Shown one piece after another: positions 28,016 through 36,965 of a stretch of 64,000 bases of DNA. Source of the stretch: Clostridiaceae bacterium JG1575. GTDB taxonomy: Bacteria; Bacillota; Clostridia; Clostridiales; Clostridiaceae. Each line of letters starts with the position of its first letter. Position 1 is the first letter of the stretch. The DNA lies in assembly GCA_002838815.1 (NCBI GenBank), contig LQGW01000055.1, forward strand, positions 9,700-73,699, in the 5' to 3' direction. Below the pieces are notes generated by a model that was not told the origin of the DNA, made no database searches, and saw only the letters and a program-made list of their open reading frames with translations. A program made the position numbers and the translations under genes.

Positions 28016-28798
28016 TTAAAGCAGCCCATCCCCATTCGAGGGATCGGCTGCCCCATGCAAGGGATCCGAAGGTGCTTTTTTTGACGCCACATGCTCTTTG
28101 AGAAGTAAGAGCTCTGCAGGCGTCAAGGGGCTATAGGCCCCTTCGGGCAGCTCCTCGGGCAAGGTCAACGGCCCAAAGGAACAGCGGTGCAACTCCAGCA
28201 CTTCGTTGCCCAAAGCTGCCACCATACGCTTCACCTGATGAAACTTTCCCTCCTGCAAAGTAATGGCCACCTGATGCCCTTCCGGGTCCAAAAGCTCCAT
28301 GTTAGCCGGTCGGCACTGGGTCCCATCTTCTAGAACAATGCCGTCCCGAAAACGTAGGGAATCCGCACGAGTAAAAGGATCCCTCAGATACGCGCGATAC
28401 ACTTTATCCACATGCCAGCGCGGAGAGAGCAGACGATGGTTTAGTTCTCCATCGTTGGTTAAAAGAAGGAGCCCCGTGGTGTCTTTATCCAAACGGCCGA
28501 CGGGAAAGGGGTCGAAGGCGCGGTCCTTCGGCGTGAGCAGATCACAGACGACCCCATCTGCTTCATCCCTCGTTGCGCTGAGTAAGCCCTTGGGTTTATG
28601 CATCATAAGATAAATGTATTCGCTCAAATCAATGGGTGCCTCGTCGATGCATACGTCCAGCGTTTCTTTGTCGTAGAGCGCCCCGGGATCCTTGGCCGGC
28701 GTCCCATGGACGAAGACCCTGCCTTTTTTGATCAAGGCCCGCACCTCTTTTCGGGATCCCACGCGAGCCCGGGAAAGGATCTTATCCAGACGCTCCAT
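28016..28798 (-). CDS. RsuA/RluB-type pseudouridine synthase
   Basis: A 260-residue rRNA pseudouridine synthase: N-terminal S4 RNA-binding domain (ERLDKILSRARVGSRKEVRALIKKGRVFVHG) then the catalytic domain with MMHKPKGLLSATRDE and the active-site Asp in GRLDKDTTGLLLLTNDG near 105. The RsuA group modifies 16S rRNA (position equivalent to U516). The C-terminus carries an extra Gly/Asp-rich stretch of about 20 residues. It overlaps the pgi stop codon by one base (TGATG). Confidence 0.93.
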   Translation of the reverse strand: MERLDKILSRARVGSRKEVRALIKKGRVFVHGTPAKDPGALYDKETLDVCIDEAPIDLSEYIYLMMHKPKGLLSATRDEADGVVCDLLTPKDRAFDPFPVGRLDKDTTGLLLLTNDGELNHRLLSPRWHVDKVYRAYLRDPFTRADSLRFRDGIVLEDGTQCRPANMELLDPEGHQVAITLQEGKFHQVKRMVAALGNEVLELHRCSFGPLTLPEELPEGAYSPLTPAELLLLKEHVASKKAPSDPLHGAADPSNGDGLL

Positions 28799-30150
28799 CA
28801 GTTGAGTTTCTCCTTGAGGCGCTGAGCGAGCTCTTCATAGCCCGGCTTTCCCAAAAGGGCAAACATATTCTTTTTGTAGGCTTCAACTCCAGGCTGATTA
28901 AAGGGATTGACGCCTAAAAGGTAGCCGGATACGGCGCAGGCTAGTTCAAAGAAGTAAACCAGCTCCCCATACCCCTCGGGGGTGATTTGGGGCAACTGCA
29001 AAATGAGATTGGGAACCCCGCCATCGTTGTGGGCAATAACCGTTCCCTGGAAGGCATAGTCGTTGACCTCATGCAAGGACTTTTCTGCGAGAAAATTCAA
29101 GCCGTCCAAATTGGCCGGATCCTTTAGGATTTTGACGTCGCGCTGAGGCTTTTGCACCCGCAGTACCGTTTCAAAGAGCATGCGCCGCCCGTCTTGAATG
29201 TATTGTCCCATGGAGTGGAGATCCGTGGAAAAAATCACCGAGGCGGGGAAAATCCCACGGCCGTCCTTGCCCTCGGATTCCCCGTACAACTGCTTCCACC
29301 ATTCCTGAAAATATTGAAAGCGCAGTTCATAGCTGACTAAAAGCTCCACCTCTTTGCCCGAGCGAGCCAATGCGTTGCGGGCGCAGGCGTACTGCAGTAC
29401 GGGATTTTCGGCAAACGGCGCGCTGAGGTAGTGGGCTCTGGCGGCCTTTGCCCCTGCCATCACTTGATCGATGGGGATGCCGGCGCAGGCCATGGGCAAA
29501 AGCCCCACGGCGGTGAGCACCGAGTAGCGTCCGCCCACGTCCGAGGGAACCACGAACTGCTCGTAGCCCTCTTTCTGAGCCAACCCTTTCAAGGCGCCTT
29601 TATCGGCATCCGTGGTGGCGAATATGCGCTCACAGGCGCCTTCTTTCCCGTATTTTTCTTCAAGATAAGCCTTCATCATGCGGAACGCAACCGCCGGCTC
29701 CGTAGTGGTGCCGGATTTGCTGATGACGTTGACGCAGATGTCTTGTCCCTCAATGACGTCGAGAAAATCACTGACGTAATCGGCGGACATGGTATGTCCC
29801 AAATAGTAAATCCGAACACCCGAACGCTTTGAAGACGACAGTTCGTTGCGAAAAGCGGGACCCAAAAGGTCAATGGCCGAGCGGGAGCCGAGGTACGAGC
29901 CGCCGATGCCGATGACCACCAAGGCATCCGCCATTGCCTGAATGCGGGCCGCCGCTTCGCCGATCCGCCGAAATTCCGTGGCATCGTATGCCTCGGGCAG
30001 ATCCACCCACCCTAAATAGTCATTCCCCAGACCGCTTTTTTCACGAACCGCGCGCAGCGCTTCTTCGGCAAAGGGCGCAAAGGGACGGATGGCTTCTAGG
30101 TTGGCCATCCCAAGGGTTTTGGATAAATCCAAGCTGAGATTTGTTTTCAT
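28798..30150 (-). CDS. pgi: Glucose-6-phosphate isomerase
   Basis: A 450-residue Pgi interconverting glucose-6-phosphate and fructose-6-phosphate. Signatures: GIGGSYLGSRSA near 80, VISKSGTTTEPAVAFR near 140 (sugar phosphate site), the GGRYSVLTAVGLLP block near 200, and NPFNQPGVEAYK near the C-terminus. Two ATGs are possible: 30156 overlaps the SprT-like stop codon but is one base from GGAGG; 30150 has seven bases spacing and is preferred. With the ROK and PfkB-family kinases nearby it serves hexose phosphate entry to glycolysis. Confidence 0.96.
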   Translation of the reverse strand: MKTNLSLDLSKTLGMANLEAIRPFAPFAEEALRAVREKSGLGNDYLGWVDLPEAYDATEFRRIGEAAARIQAMADALVVIGIGGSYLGSRSAIDLLGPAFRNELSSSKRSGVRIYYLGHTMSADYVSDFLDVIEGQDICVNVISKSGTTTEPAVAFRMMKAYLEEKYGKEGACERIFATTDADKGALKGLAQKEGYEQFVVPSDVGGRYSVLTAVGLLPMACAGIPIDQVMAGAKAARAHYLSAPFAENPVLQYACARNALARSGKEVELLVSYELRFQYFQEWWKQLYGESEGKDGRGIFPASVIFSTDLHSMGQYIQDGRRMLFETVLRVQKPQRDVKILKDPANLDGLNFLAEKSLHEVNDYAFQGTVIAHNDGGVPNLILQLPQITPEGYGELVYFFELACAVSGYLLGVNPFNQPGVEAYKKNMFALLGKPGYEELAQRLKEKLN

Positions 30151-30152
30151 TG

Positions 30153-30692
30153 TCATTCCTCCAAAAGGTTTTTTTTGGTCATCGGGCGGCCGCGGCGGAC
30201 CTCAAGGGTTAGCGGGGCGCGACAGCACGTGGATTGGTGCGTCTTTAAAAGCCGCAAGGCCGAATCTTTTCGGATGCGCTCGGCCACTTTTTTGTTGCAG
30301 ACGCTGCATCTTAGAAGATAGGCCGGCTGGTGTCGGCGCGCGGGCACAGGAACGGTGGCTTTTGAACTGATGCCCAAACGGTGGCAGACCGAGCGAAATA
30401 CGGCATCGTGATGGTGATTTTTTTGGTCCGAAGCGTTGGCGTAAAAATGGGCGTACTCATGAAAGACCACGGAGCGGATCACGTCCCTTGGCCAATACCC
30501 CTCCAGGATCTCCCGGCAAAAAACAAAGGATACGGGATCAATTCTTCCCGCAGTTTCTCGGAATCGGTAGGCGCCTACTGCTTTTGTCCCCTGGCGATAC
30601 GCTTCGATGGGGATCGCTTCGCAGCAAAGGCCTAAGATGGACTCGGCCTCCCGAAGCACTTCGCGCACCTCTTTGGATTGAATTTGTTTCAT
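30153..30692 (-). CDS. SprT-like zinc metalloprotease domain protein
   Basis: A 179-residue protein with a gluzincin HExxH site: His78, Glu79 and His82 in VFHEYAHF, a likely third ligand among His93-95, and a C-terminal zinc ribbon with Cys129, Cys132, Cys156 and Cys157. This is the SprT layout known from eukaryotic Spartan, which cleaves DNA-protein crosslinks; bacterial SprT is poorly characterised. The gene precedes pgi and overlaps its start region, so the two are coupled although functionally unrelated. Confidence 0.85.
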   Translation of the reverse strand: MKQIQSKEVREVLREAESILGLCCEAIPIEAYRQGTKAVGAYRFRETAGRIDPVSFVFCREILEGYWPRDVIRSVVFHEYAHFYANASDQKNHHHDAVFRSVCHRLGISSKATVPVPARRHQPAYLLRCSVCNKKVAERIRKDSALRLLKTHQSTCCRAPLTLEVRRGRPMTKKNLLEE

Positions 30693-30837
30693 AGGCTACT
30701 CCCTTTTTCCTATTATAAACCGAAATGGTCTGCCAGGGAGCATCGCTTTTTTCGAGCATTTTTCCAACCTCCCTTGCCTTCGCGATAGCCCCTTATTTGA
30801 CGCGTCTCCACGAATGAGAACGGAGGGGTTTCTCAAG

Positions 30838-30888
30838 AAACAAGACCGAGGGCCATCCCCTCCTGGGATCGCCCTCGGTCTTGTTTTT
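30838..30888 (-). terminator. Terminator after the Cys-motif protein gene
   Basis: A 16-base stem (AAACAAGACCGAGGGC with its complement) around a 17-base loop, with T-runs on both strands. It separates the Cys-motif gene from the SprT-like operon downstream. Confidence 0.88.
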
Positions 30889-30913
30889 CAGCGAATCAAC
30901 AACCGGTCTTGCG

Positions 30914-31456
30914 CTAGTCTAAAATCAGCTTATTGCCTTGGGCTTTCTCAGCGGGGCATTCTTCCAGATCCCGAACCGGGATCCGCCCATCCTTGATCAG
31001 TTCATCAGCCACCCAGCGAGCCACATCCCCCGTGATGTGGATGCAGTGCGCCTTGCGCTCGGGTGAGGCGAAATTGTCCCCGGCCCATTGTCTTGTGATC
31101 ACGCGGCAGCACGTGGCGCCATATTCTGAAACCACATAGTCATGGAGCCCCTTGGCCACCGGGAACATTTTGGAATTCATGGGTTCCCCTTCCATACGCC
31201 CATAGGCCATGCCAAGCGCCATCTGTCCGCCACTCACGGCGCCGCAAAGGCATTGCGCCTTGCCAAGGCCGATGGGGAACGAGGACGCCAAACGCACCAC
31301 TTCTTCTGGATAGGGATACCCTAAATATTGATTCAGAGTCTGAACCACGGCCTCCGAGCAAAAAAAAGTCCCCGAACGAAAATACTCCTCCGCCACTTCC
31401 TGCACCCGATCCAAAACTTCATTTCGAGTCATTTCTTTGGTATTAATCTTTTCCAT
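30914..31456 (-). CDS. C_GCAxxG_C_C family protein (putative redox/metal protein)
   Basis: A 180-residue protein with the Cys pattern that names the family: Cys in FFCSEAV near 33, CLCGAVSGG near 68-70, TCCRVIT near 115 and CIHI near 137. Such proteins are small, cytoplasmic, common in anaerobes and often near transporters or redox genes; a metal or cluster site is suspected but unproven. ATG at 31456 with GGGGGT is preferred to a start at 31543 that would lie upstream of the promoter -10. It is divergent from the TDT-type transporter gene, sharing a 180-base control region. Confidence 0.8.
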   Translation of the reverse strand: MEKINTKEMTRNEVLDRVQEVAEEYFRSGTFFCSEAVVQTLNQYLGYPYPEEVVRLASSFPIGLGKAQCLCGAVSGGQMALGMAYGRMEGEPMNSKMFPVAKGLHDYVVSEYGATCCRVITRQWAGDNFASPERKAHCIHITGDVARWVADELIKDGRIPVRDLEECPAEKAQGNKLILD

Positions 31457-31514
31457 TAGTACCCCCAGTTTAATGTGAGCAATCCAAGGGGACTGCTCTT
31501 TGAATCTATCGATG

Positions 31515-31543
31515 AGTATATCTTTTCTTTTTGATTTTGGCAA
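31515..31543 (-). promoter_or_regulatory. Promoter of the Cys-motif protein gene
   Basis: TTGCCA (plus 31538-31543), 17-base spacer, TATACT (31515-31520) on the minus strand, about 58 bases before the start codon. Its position supports the shorter start at 31456. Confidence 0.7.
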
Positions 31544-31570
31544 ATTGTTTTATCAAACGCAACAAATCAA

Positions 31571-31599
31571 TGTATTTAGATAAGTGAATATGGTATAGT
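31571..31599 (+). promoter_or_regulatory. Promoter of the TDT-type transporter gene
   Basis: TGTATT, 17-base spacer, and TATAGT (31594-31599) preceded by TGG, an extended -10. The two divergent promoters are back to back, with only about 28 bases between their -35 boxes. Confidence 0.55.
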
Positions 31600-31637
31600 C
31601 AATGGGAATTCATTTTACTCTTTGGAGGATCCGTTCG

Positions 31638-32567
31638 ATGACATTTTTACGTAAACTTCCCCTGCCCATGGCCGGAACTGCTTTGGGGTTTGCCGGCCTC
31701 GGAAATCTCCTCGCGCCCTACCACCCCCTGCTTCGCCCCTTCATGGGCGCCATCGCTGCCCTCATTCTCACAGCGCTTCTCATCAAAGCCCTGGTGCTTC
31801 CCAAAGACTGCAAAGAAGCCCTGCGCCACCCCTTAGTGGCGTCCACCATGGCCACCGCACCCATGGCGTTGATGATTCTTTCGACCTATCTTCCGAAGGG
31901 TCGTCTCGCTCAAGGCCTGTGGATCCTCTCCTTGGCCGCTCATGGCGCCTACCTTCTTTATTTCACCGCTCAGTTTGTCGTACAGCAATTTAAACTCCCG
32001 GGCGTTTTCCCCTCATGGTTTATCGTGTATGTAGGACCCGCGGCCGCTTCGGTCACAGCGGCTTATCACGGCTTTGCCGCCCAAGGACGCTGGGTGTTTT
32101 GGGGGTGCCTCGTCCTTTATCTTCCCATTTTAGCGTTGGTGGTGCGAAGAACCCTTTCAAAACCGGAGCTCCCAGAGGCCGCCCGGCCCTCCCTTGTCAT
32201 TTACGCCGCCCCAGCTTCTTTGCTTTTGACGGCATACATGGCTTGCTTTTCGCAAAAAAGCCCTGCTTTGGCCTGGATCCTTCTTGTCGTCTCCCTGCTT
32301 TTTTGGCTTTTTGCGACGGGTCTCTTGTTCCGCCTTGTAAAGCTCGCCTTCTACCCCAGCTACTCGGCCTTCACCTTCCCCTTCGTCATTTCTGCCCTGG
32401 CCTGCAAAGCCTTCCTTGGCTGGCAAAAGATGCAAGGCAAGAGCCTCCCCTGGTTGCAAAACCTCAACAGCCTTCAGATTCTTCTCGCCACGCTCTTGTG
32501 CCTTTTCACCCTCTGGCGCTATCTGGATTTTCTTTGGCGCCCCGCGCCCCAAGAGCCGAAACAATAA
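31638..32567 (+). CDS. TDT-family (TehA/Mae1-like) membrane transporter
   Basis: A 309-residue protein with about ten membrane helices and the typical TDT start (LPLPMAGTALGFAGLGNLL). The family includes tellurite/anion channel TehA and C4-dicarboxylate or sulfite exporters, so an anion or organic-acid exporter is likely; substrate not predictable. ATG at 31638 with GGAGG is preferred to one at 31602. Opposite-strand neighbour is the Cys-motif protein gene. Ends at a bidirectional terminator. Confidence 0.87.
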   Translation: MTFLRKLPLPMAGTALGFAGLGNLLAPYHPLLRPFMGAIAALILTALLIKALVLPKDCKEALRHPLVASTMATAPMALMILSTYLPKGRLAQGLWILSLAAHGAYLLYFTAQFVVQQFKLPGVFPSWFIVYVGPAAASVTAAYHGFAAQGRWVFWGCLVLYLPILALVVRRTLSKPELPEAARPSLVIYAAPASLLLTAYMACFSQKSPALAWILLVVSLLFWLFATGLLFRLVKLAFYPSYSAFTFPFVISALACKAFLGWQKMQGKSLPWLQNLNSLQILLATLLCLFTLWRYLDFLWRPAPQEPKQ

Positions 32568-32609
32568 CCATCTTTTTGAGTACGTCCCGTCTTGGAGCGT
32601 GTCTTGAAC

Positions 32610-32663
32610 AAAACCCCTCGAACGAATCCGCCCAGGTTTGGTTGATTCGTCCGAGGGGTTTTT
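32610..32663. terminator. Bidirectional terminator between convergent genes
   Basis: AAAACCCCTCG.ACGAATC pairs with GATTCGT.CGAGGGGTTTTT around a 15-base loop, between the TDT transporter and ROK kinase genes. Confidence 0.88.
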
Positions 32664-32730
32664 ATTAGGGATCATCGCTCCAGTGAGCGGCCCGCGTCGA
32701 TTCTGGCTCCCGGGCGGACTCTTTTTTTGC

Positions 32731-33732
32731 TTAGTCCGTGGGGCGCGGCGGGGAAGATGGTTCTCTCGAACGTCTTTTCGCGGCTCCTGCCTTATGTCTT
32801 GAGCGCTTGATGGGGGGGCGTCCCGGAAAGCGTTGGGGGCCCGGGGTATTTTTTAGCACCAGCTCCAAAGCTCCGTATAGGCCCGCCTCATTGCCAAGCT
32901 GTGCCCGGATCACCGGAATTTCTTTGGCCTTGAGCAGCGCAAAGCGTTCATAATGCGTTCGTACCATAAATAATAGTTCCGGAAAGCCTTCCATGACGCC
33001 GCCCCCTAAAACAAAGACCTCAGGATCCACGACGTTGGCGACGTTGGCCAAGGCCTGAGCGAGCATCCTTGCGCCTTTATCCAAAGCCTTTTGTCGCAAA
33101 GGATTCGTCGGACCCATCAGATCCTTAACCTCCATGGGTTCTCCTTTCAGCTCGGAGTAATTTTGGGCAAGCCCTCGTCCCGAAGAATACATCTCAAGGC
33201 ATCCAGAGCGTCCGCAGGTGCAGCGGCGGCCATGGGGGACCATGATCATGTGTCCCAATTCTCCGGCGAGACCGTGGCGCCCCTCAAGAATCCGTCCGTT
33301 TTGCAATAGTCCCGCGCCGATGCCCGTCCCCAAGGTCACCAACACCATATTTTTGGGGGCGCGCTCCATGGCGGACGCCTCCCCCAAGGCGGCAAGATTG
33401 GCGTCGTTGGCGATGAGGACCGGGCAGTCCATCCCCTCTTGCAATAGCTTTGCCACGGGCAGATTTTCCCATCCCAGATTAACCGCTCTAAGACAAACGC
33501 CCCCCCGAACGGGCCCGGGCACTCCCAATCCAACGCCTCTTAGGTCCTCTCTTTGAGCTCCGGCTTTTTCCAAAAGGCGCCAAACCGTTTGCGTCAAATG
33601 ATCCAGAACCCCTTGAGCTCCCTGCTGCTTAGGAGTGGCTCTTTTTTCCCGCAGCACCAACCGATTGCCCTCGAAGAGCCCGGCTTTGATGCTTGTCCCT
33701 CCGACGTCCAGCCCCACAACGATGTTTTTCAT
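32731..33732 (-). CDS. ROK-family sugar kinase (glucokinase-like)
   Basis: A 333-residue cytoplasmic kinase: ATP-binding DVGGTSIKAG near 9-18, GVPGPVRGGV, NDANLAALGE near 118, TLGTGIGAGLL near 140, and the ROK zinc motif CTCGRSGCLE near 183-192. Glucokinase activity is the most likely. The final 35 residues are a basic Arg/Pro/Ser-rich tail absent from usual ROK proteins. SD GGAGGG precedes ATG at 33732, with a near-consensus promoter about 130 bases upstream. Confidence 0.92.
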   Translation of the reverse strand: MKNIVVGLDVGGTSIKAGLFEGNRLVLREKRATPKQQGAQGVLDHLTQTVWRLLEKAGAQREDLRGVGLGVPGPVRGGVCLRAVNLGWENLPVAKLLQEGMDCPVLIANDANLAALGEASAMERAPKNMVLVTLGTGIGAGLLQNGRILEGRHGLAGELGHMIMVPHGRRCTCGRSGCLEMYSSGRGLAQNYSELKGEPMEVKDLMGPTNPLRQKALDKGARMLAQALANVANVVDPEVFVLGGGVMEGFPELLFMVRTHYERFALLKAKEIPVIRAQLGNEAGLYGALELVLKNTPGPQRFPGRPPIKRSRHKAGAAKRRSREPSSPPRPTD

Positions 33733-33862
33733 ACGATTGAACCCTCCGACTGTTCTTTTTTCGCCCTCACGCTGTCTAGCGCTTCAGCGAGGCCAAGGTG
33801 CTGTTGATCCACTCAATAGCTCCCTATGCTGGCTTATTTTTCTTTCCACCTTAGGCTTCCCT

Positions 33863-33891
33863 ACAATAATCCGTTGAAAATCTGCCGTCAA
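33863..33891 (-). promoter_or_regulatory. Promoter of the ROK kinase gene
   Basis: On the minus strand TTGACG (plus 33886-33891), a 17-base spacer and TATTGT (33863-33868). Confidence 0.65.
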
Positions 33892-33987
33892 TAAACAGAA
33901 TTTCACAATACAGGTTCCTTCCCATTATTTATGTCATATATCCGCAAAAAATGATACAGTTTCCTGGAAAAAAGCGGTAAAAAATTA

Positions 33988-34016
33988 TGTTCAAGTAAGC
34001 CCTTTTGGAGTATGAT
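33988..34016 (+). promoter_or_regulatory. Possible Rnf operon promoter
   Basis: TATGAT (34011-34016) is a good -10, about 97 bases before the rnfC start; the -35 at 17 bases (TGTTCA) is weak. Tentative. Confidence 0.35.
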
Positions 34017-34112
34017 ATGAAAGTAATGCAGTTGCCTAACAATAGAAATCATTGTAGTTTTTTTGATAATCTATTAAGGATTAACGGGGTAAATTACCAA
34101 GAGGAGGAAATA

Positions 34113-35456
34113 ATGGAGTTTGCAAAACGAGCATTCAGGGGCGGCGTCCATCCGCCCGAGAAAAAGCGGACAAAGGACTGTCCGATTACTGACATTAAAG
34201 ACATCAGCCTGGTTCGCATCCCCATGAACATGGCCATTGGGGCCCCTTGTAAGCCCACAGTGAAAGCGGGAGATCATGTGGACATCGGCCAGGTCATCGG
34301 AGAGCCCTCGGGCATTGCTGTGCCCATCCACGCCAGCATTTCGGGGAAAGTAAAGGCCGTGAAGGCCGAATACATGGGGACCGGCGACATGATGGTTCTC
34401 GTGGACATCGAGAACGATTTTCAATATACGGTGGCCGATACCGTCACGCCGCCGGTGATCAAAGACCAGGCGTCCTTTGTGGCCGCCGTCAAAGCTTCCG
34501 GCCTTGTGGGCTTGGGCGGCGCCGGCTTCCCCACCCACGTCAAAATGATGCCTCCGTCGGATAAAAAACCGGACGTGCTGCTCATCAACGCCATGGAATG
34601 CGAGCCCTACATCACTTCGGACGACCGTCAATGCATTGAAAATACGGCGTCCATCATTCGGGGCATTGCTCACGTCTTGAAGTGGCAGGATATCCCAAAA
34701 GCCCTGATCGGCATCGAAAACAACAAAAAGGAATCCGCCCAAGCCTTGAAGGATGAAATCAACGCCCAAGGCCAAAGTGAACGCATGGAGGTTCGGATCT
34801 TCCCGGTTCGCTATCCTCAAGGAGCGGAGAAAACCTTCATCCAGGCGGCCACGGGCCGCATCGTTCCCGCGGGGGGATTGCCCCACGATGTGAACGTAAC
34901 GATGATGAACGTCTCCACCGTCAACTACCTCAACATGTATTTGGAAACCGGTATGCCCCTGGTGCATCGGGTGTTGACGCTCTCTGGAGACTGCCCGAAC
35001 CATCCGGGCAACTACCGCGTTCCCATCGGGACTCGCATCTCTGAGCTCATCGAAAAGGCCGGCGGCACCCTCCGGGAACCGAGAAAGGTGCTCATGGGGG
35101 GGCCCATGATGGGTCTTGCCATGTCCGACTATTCGACGCCAGTCGTCAAAAACAACAACGCCATCCTCTTGCTGGATGAGGGGGCTGACGTGCCCAAGGA
35201 AGGACCCTGCATTAACTGCGGCCGCTGTGTGGACGCATGCCCCATGGGTCTTGTACCCAACCGCCTCAACAAGGCAACCAAACGAAAAGACTTTGATCGT
35301 CTGGATGAGCTGGCCGTGATGAACTGCATCGAATGCGGCTGCTGCTCTTATGAATGCCCGGCGCGCATTCAACTCGTTCAAAGCATTCGCACCGGAAAAA
35401 TCTTCTACCATTCGGCGCTGAAGAAGCTCCAAGAGAAAAGGGAGGCCGCAAACTAA
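34113..35456 (+). CDS. rnfC: Rnf complex subunit C, NADH-binding iron-sulfur protein
   Basis: A 447-residue peripheral subunit that binds NADH/FMN and relays electrons between NAD+ and the membrane part. GLGGAGFPTHVKM near 135-147 is the nucleotide/FMN-binding block (NuoF-like), ECEPYITSDDR follows, and two 4Fe-4S motifs CINCGRCVDACP and CIECGCCSYECP lie near 368-420. GAGGAGG just before ATG at 34113 fixes the start; the longer frame to 34005 has none. First gene of the operon, ending directly at the rnfD start codon. Confidence 0.96.
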   Translation: MEFAKRAFRGGVHPPEKKRTKDCPITDIKDISLVRIPMNMAIGAPCKPTVKAGDHVDIGQVIGEPSGIAVPIHASISGKVKAVKAEYMGTGDMMVLVDIENDFQYTVADTVTPPVIKDQASFVAAVKASGLVGLGGAGFPTHVKMMPPSDKKPDVLLINAMECEPYITSDDRQCIENTASIIRGIAHVLKWQDIPKALIGIENNKKESAQALKDEINAQGQSERMEVRIFPVRYPQGAEKTFIQAATGRIVPAGGLPHDVNVTMMNVSTVNYLNMYLETGMPLVHRVLTLSGDCPNHPGNYRVPIGTRISELIEKAGGTLREPRKVLMGGPMMGLAMSDYSTPVVKNNNAILLLDEGADVPKEGPCINCGRCVDACPMGLVPNRLNKATKRKDFDRLDELAVMNCIECGCCSYECPARIQLVQSIRTGKIFYHSALKKLQEKREAAN

Positions 35457-36404
35457 ATGAATCTCATTGTATCGAGTTCTCCACATCTTCGGGGAAAACG
35501 CACCACTCAAAATCTGATGCTGGATGTCATCATCGCCCTTATGCCAGCCCTTGCAGTCTCGGTTTGGATCTTCGGACCAAGAACCCTTTGGATCACCGCC
35601 ATTTCCGTGCTCTCTTGTGTGGCCTTTGAATTTCTTTCCAATAAAATCCGCAAAAAAGAGACCACCATTACGGACCTCTCCGCCGTGGTCACTGGCATTT
35701 TGATCGCCTTCAACATGCCTTCTTCTATTCCCCTTTGGATCCCTGTGCTGGGAGCGGTCATCGCCATCGTCGTCATCAAGGAAATGTTTGGCGGCCTGGG
35801 TCAAAACTTTGCTAATCCGGCCTTGGTGGCGCGGATCGTCTTGAGCCTGTCGTATCCGGCATTGATGAACAACTTTACGGTAACCAGCCGTTGGGCGGCC
35901 GCCGGTTCCTCCGGCACCGGAGACATGGTTTCCTCCGCCACGCCCTTGGCTTTGAAAGCCGCGGGCGAATACGTGCCGAACACCATGCGCATGTTCTTGG
36001 GACAGCACGCAGGAGTCATCGGAGAAGTCAGCGCAGCGGCACTGCTCTTAGGATTTTTGTACCTTGTGGTGCGTAAAGTCATCAAACCCTGGATCCCTCT
36101 TTGCTTTGTAGCCACCGTTGCCCTTTTGGCCCTGGCCACCAAAAACGATCCCCTCTTCCACATTTTGGCCGGCGGCTTGATGCTCGGCGCCATCTTCATG
36201 GCTACCGACTACGTTACTTCGCCCTCCACCACCAAGGGAATGATCCTATTTGGCATCGGCTGCGGGTTACTCACCGGACTCATTCGCTTCTTCGGCAGCC
36301 TGCCGGAGGGCGTTTCATACGCCATCTTGGTGATGAATCTTTTAGTCCCCACCATCGATAAATACACCGCGGTCCATCCCGTAGGAGGTGTGAAGCGTGC
36401 TTAA
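35457..36404 (+). CDS. rnfD: Rnf complex subunit D, membrane flavoprotein
   Basis: A 315-residue integral membrane protein with about nine or ten helices. A covalent FMN site is expected at Thr162 in SSATPLAL, which matches the S(T)xATPL pattern of RnfD/NqrB. The GGLGQNFANPAL block near 112-124 is conserved. Its ATG follows the rnfC stop codon with no gap, and its end overlaps rnfG by eight bases. In the complex it takes part in the electron path and in Na+ or H+ translocation. Confidence 0.95.
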   Translation: MNLIVSSSPHLRGKRTTQNLMLDVIIALMPALAVSVWIFGPRTLWITAISVLSCVAFEFLSNKIRKKETTITDLSAVVTGILIAFNMPSSIPLWIPVLGAVIAIVVIKEMFGGLGQNFANPALVARIVLSLSYPALMNNFTVTSRWAAAGSSGTGDMVSSATPLALKAAGEYVPNTMRMFLGQHAGVIGEVSAAALLLGFLYLVVRKVIKPWIPLCFVATVALLALATKNDPLFHILAGGLMLGAIFMATDYVTSPSTTKGMILFGIGCGLLTGLIRFFGSLPEGVSYAILVMNLLVPTIDKYTAVHPVGGVKRA

Positions 36405-36954
36405 AGAAAAAGAAGGCATTGTGCCAATTCTCGTACTCACCATTGTGGCCCTCATCATGGCGACGCTTCTCGCCATCACCAACGCCGTCACCAAGCCCAA
36501 GATTGATGCCGCAAAGGTCAGCGCCTACAAAGAGGCCATGGAGGCCTTGATGCCTGAAGCCAATGCGTTTGAAAACATCAAAGGGGTAGACGTCGACGGC
36601 GTCAAGGATATTTTCCTTTGCAAAAAGGGATCCGAACCCCTCGGGTATGTGGTCATCGCCGAAACTCAAGGTTACGGCGGCTCCCTGCCCGTCATCACGG
36701 CCTTCAAATCCGATAAAACCTTGGCAGGGATCTTCTCAAGCAAAACGGCGGAGACCCCGAACTACGGGAAAAAAATTGAAGAAGCCGACTATCAAAAACA
36801 ATTCAAGGGAATGGCTGCCACTCAGCCCTTCACCATTGGCAGTGAATCCGGTGCAACCCATTTTGATCAGATCAGCGGGGCCACCATCACGAGCAAAGCG
36901 CTGAAAAAAGCGCTCAACGCATCCCTGAAAGCCCTACAAGGGCTTGGGTATTAA
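36397..36954 (+). CDS. rnfG: Rnf complex subunit G, covalent flavoprotein
   Basis: A 185-residue protein with one N-terminal membrane helix (about 9-29) and an extracytoplasmic FMN-binding domain. The flavinylation motif SGATIT near 160-165 is intact, with Thr163 the expected FMN site. Start codon is GTG at 36397 with GTAGGAGGTG ahead, eight bases inside rnfD. Confidence 0.95.
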   Translation: MLKEKEGIVPILVLTIVALIMATLLAITNAVTKPKIDAAKVSAYKEAMEALMPEANAFENIKGVDVDGVKDIFLCKKGSEPLGYVVIAETQGYGGSLPVITAFKSDKTLAGIFSSKTAETPNYGKKIEEADYQKQFKGMAATQPFTIGSESGATHFDQISGATITSKALKKALNASLKALQGLGY

Positions 36955-36965
36955 GGAGGTCCCCT

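Larger units (their letters stand above)
33733..34112. other. Divergent control region, ROK kinase and Rnf operon
   Basis: About 380 bases without a gene. It holds the ROK kinase promoter (33863-33891) and the likely start region of the Rnf transcript. AT-rich from about 33890 to 34090. No operator or riboswitch was recognised. Confidence 0.5.

Noticed and set aside
34074-36008. A 644-codon antisense reading frame opposite rnfC and rnfD
   Set aside because: It is His/Gly/Arg-rich with no family resemblance, no ribosome binding site, and mirrors strongly conserved Rnf proteins; it is a composition artefact of GC-rich coding DNA.
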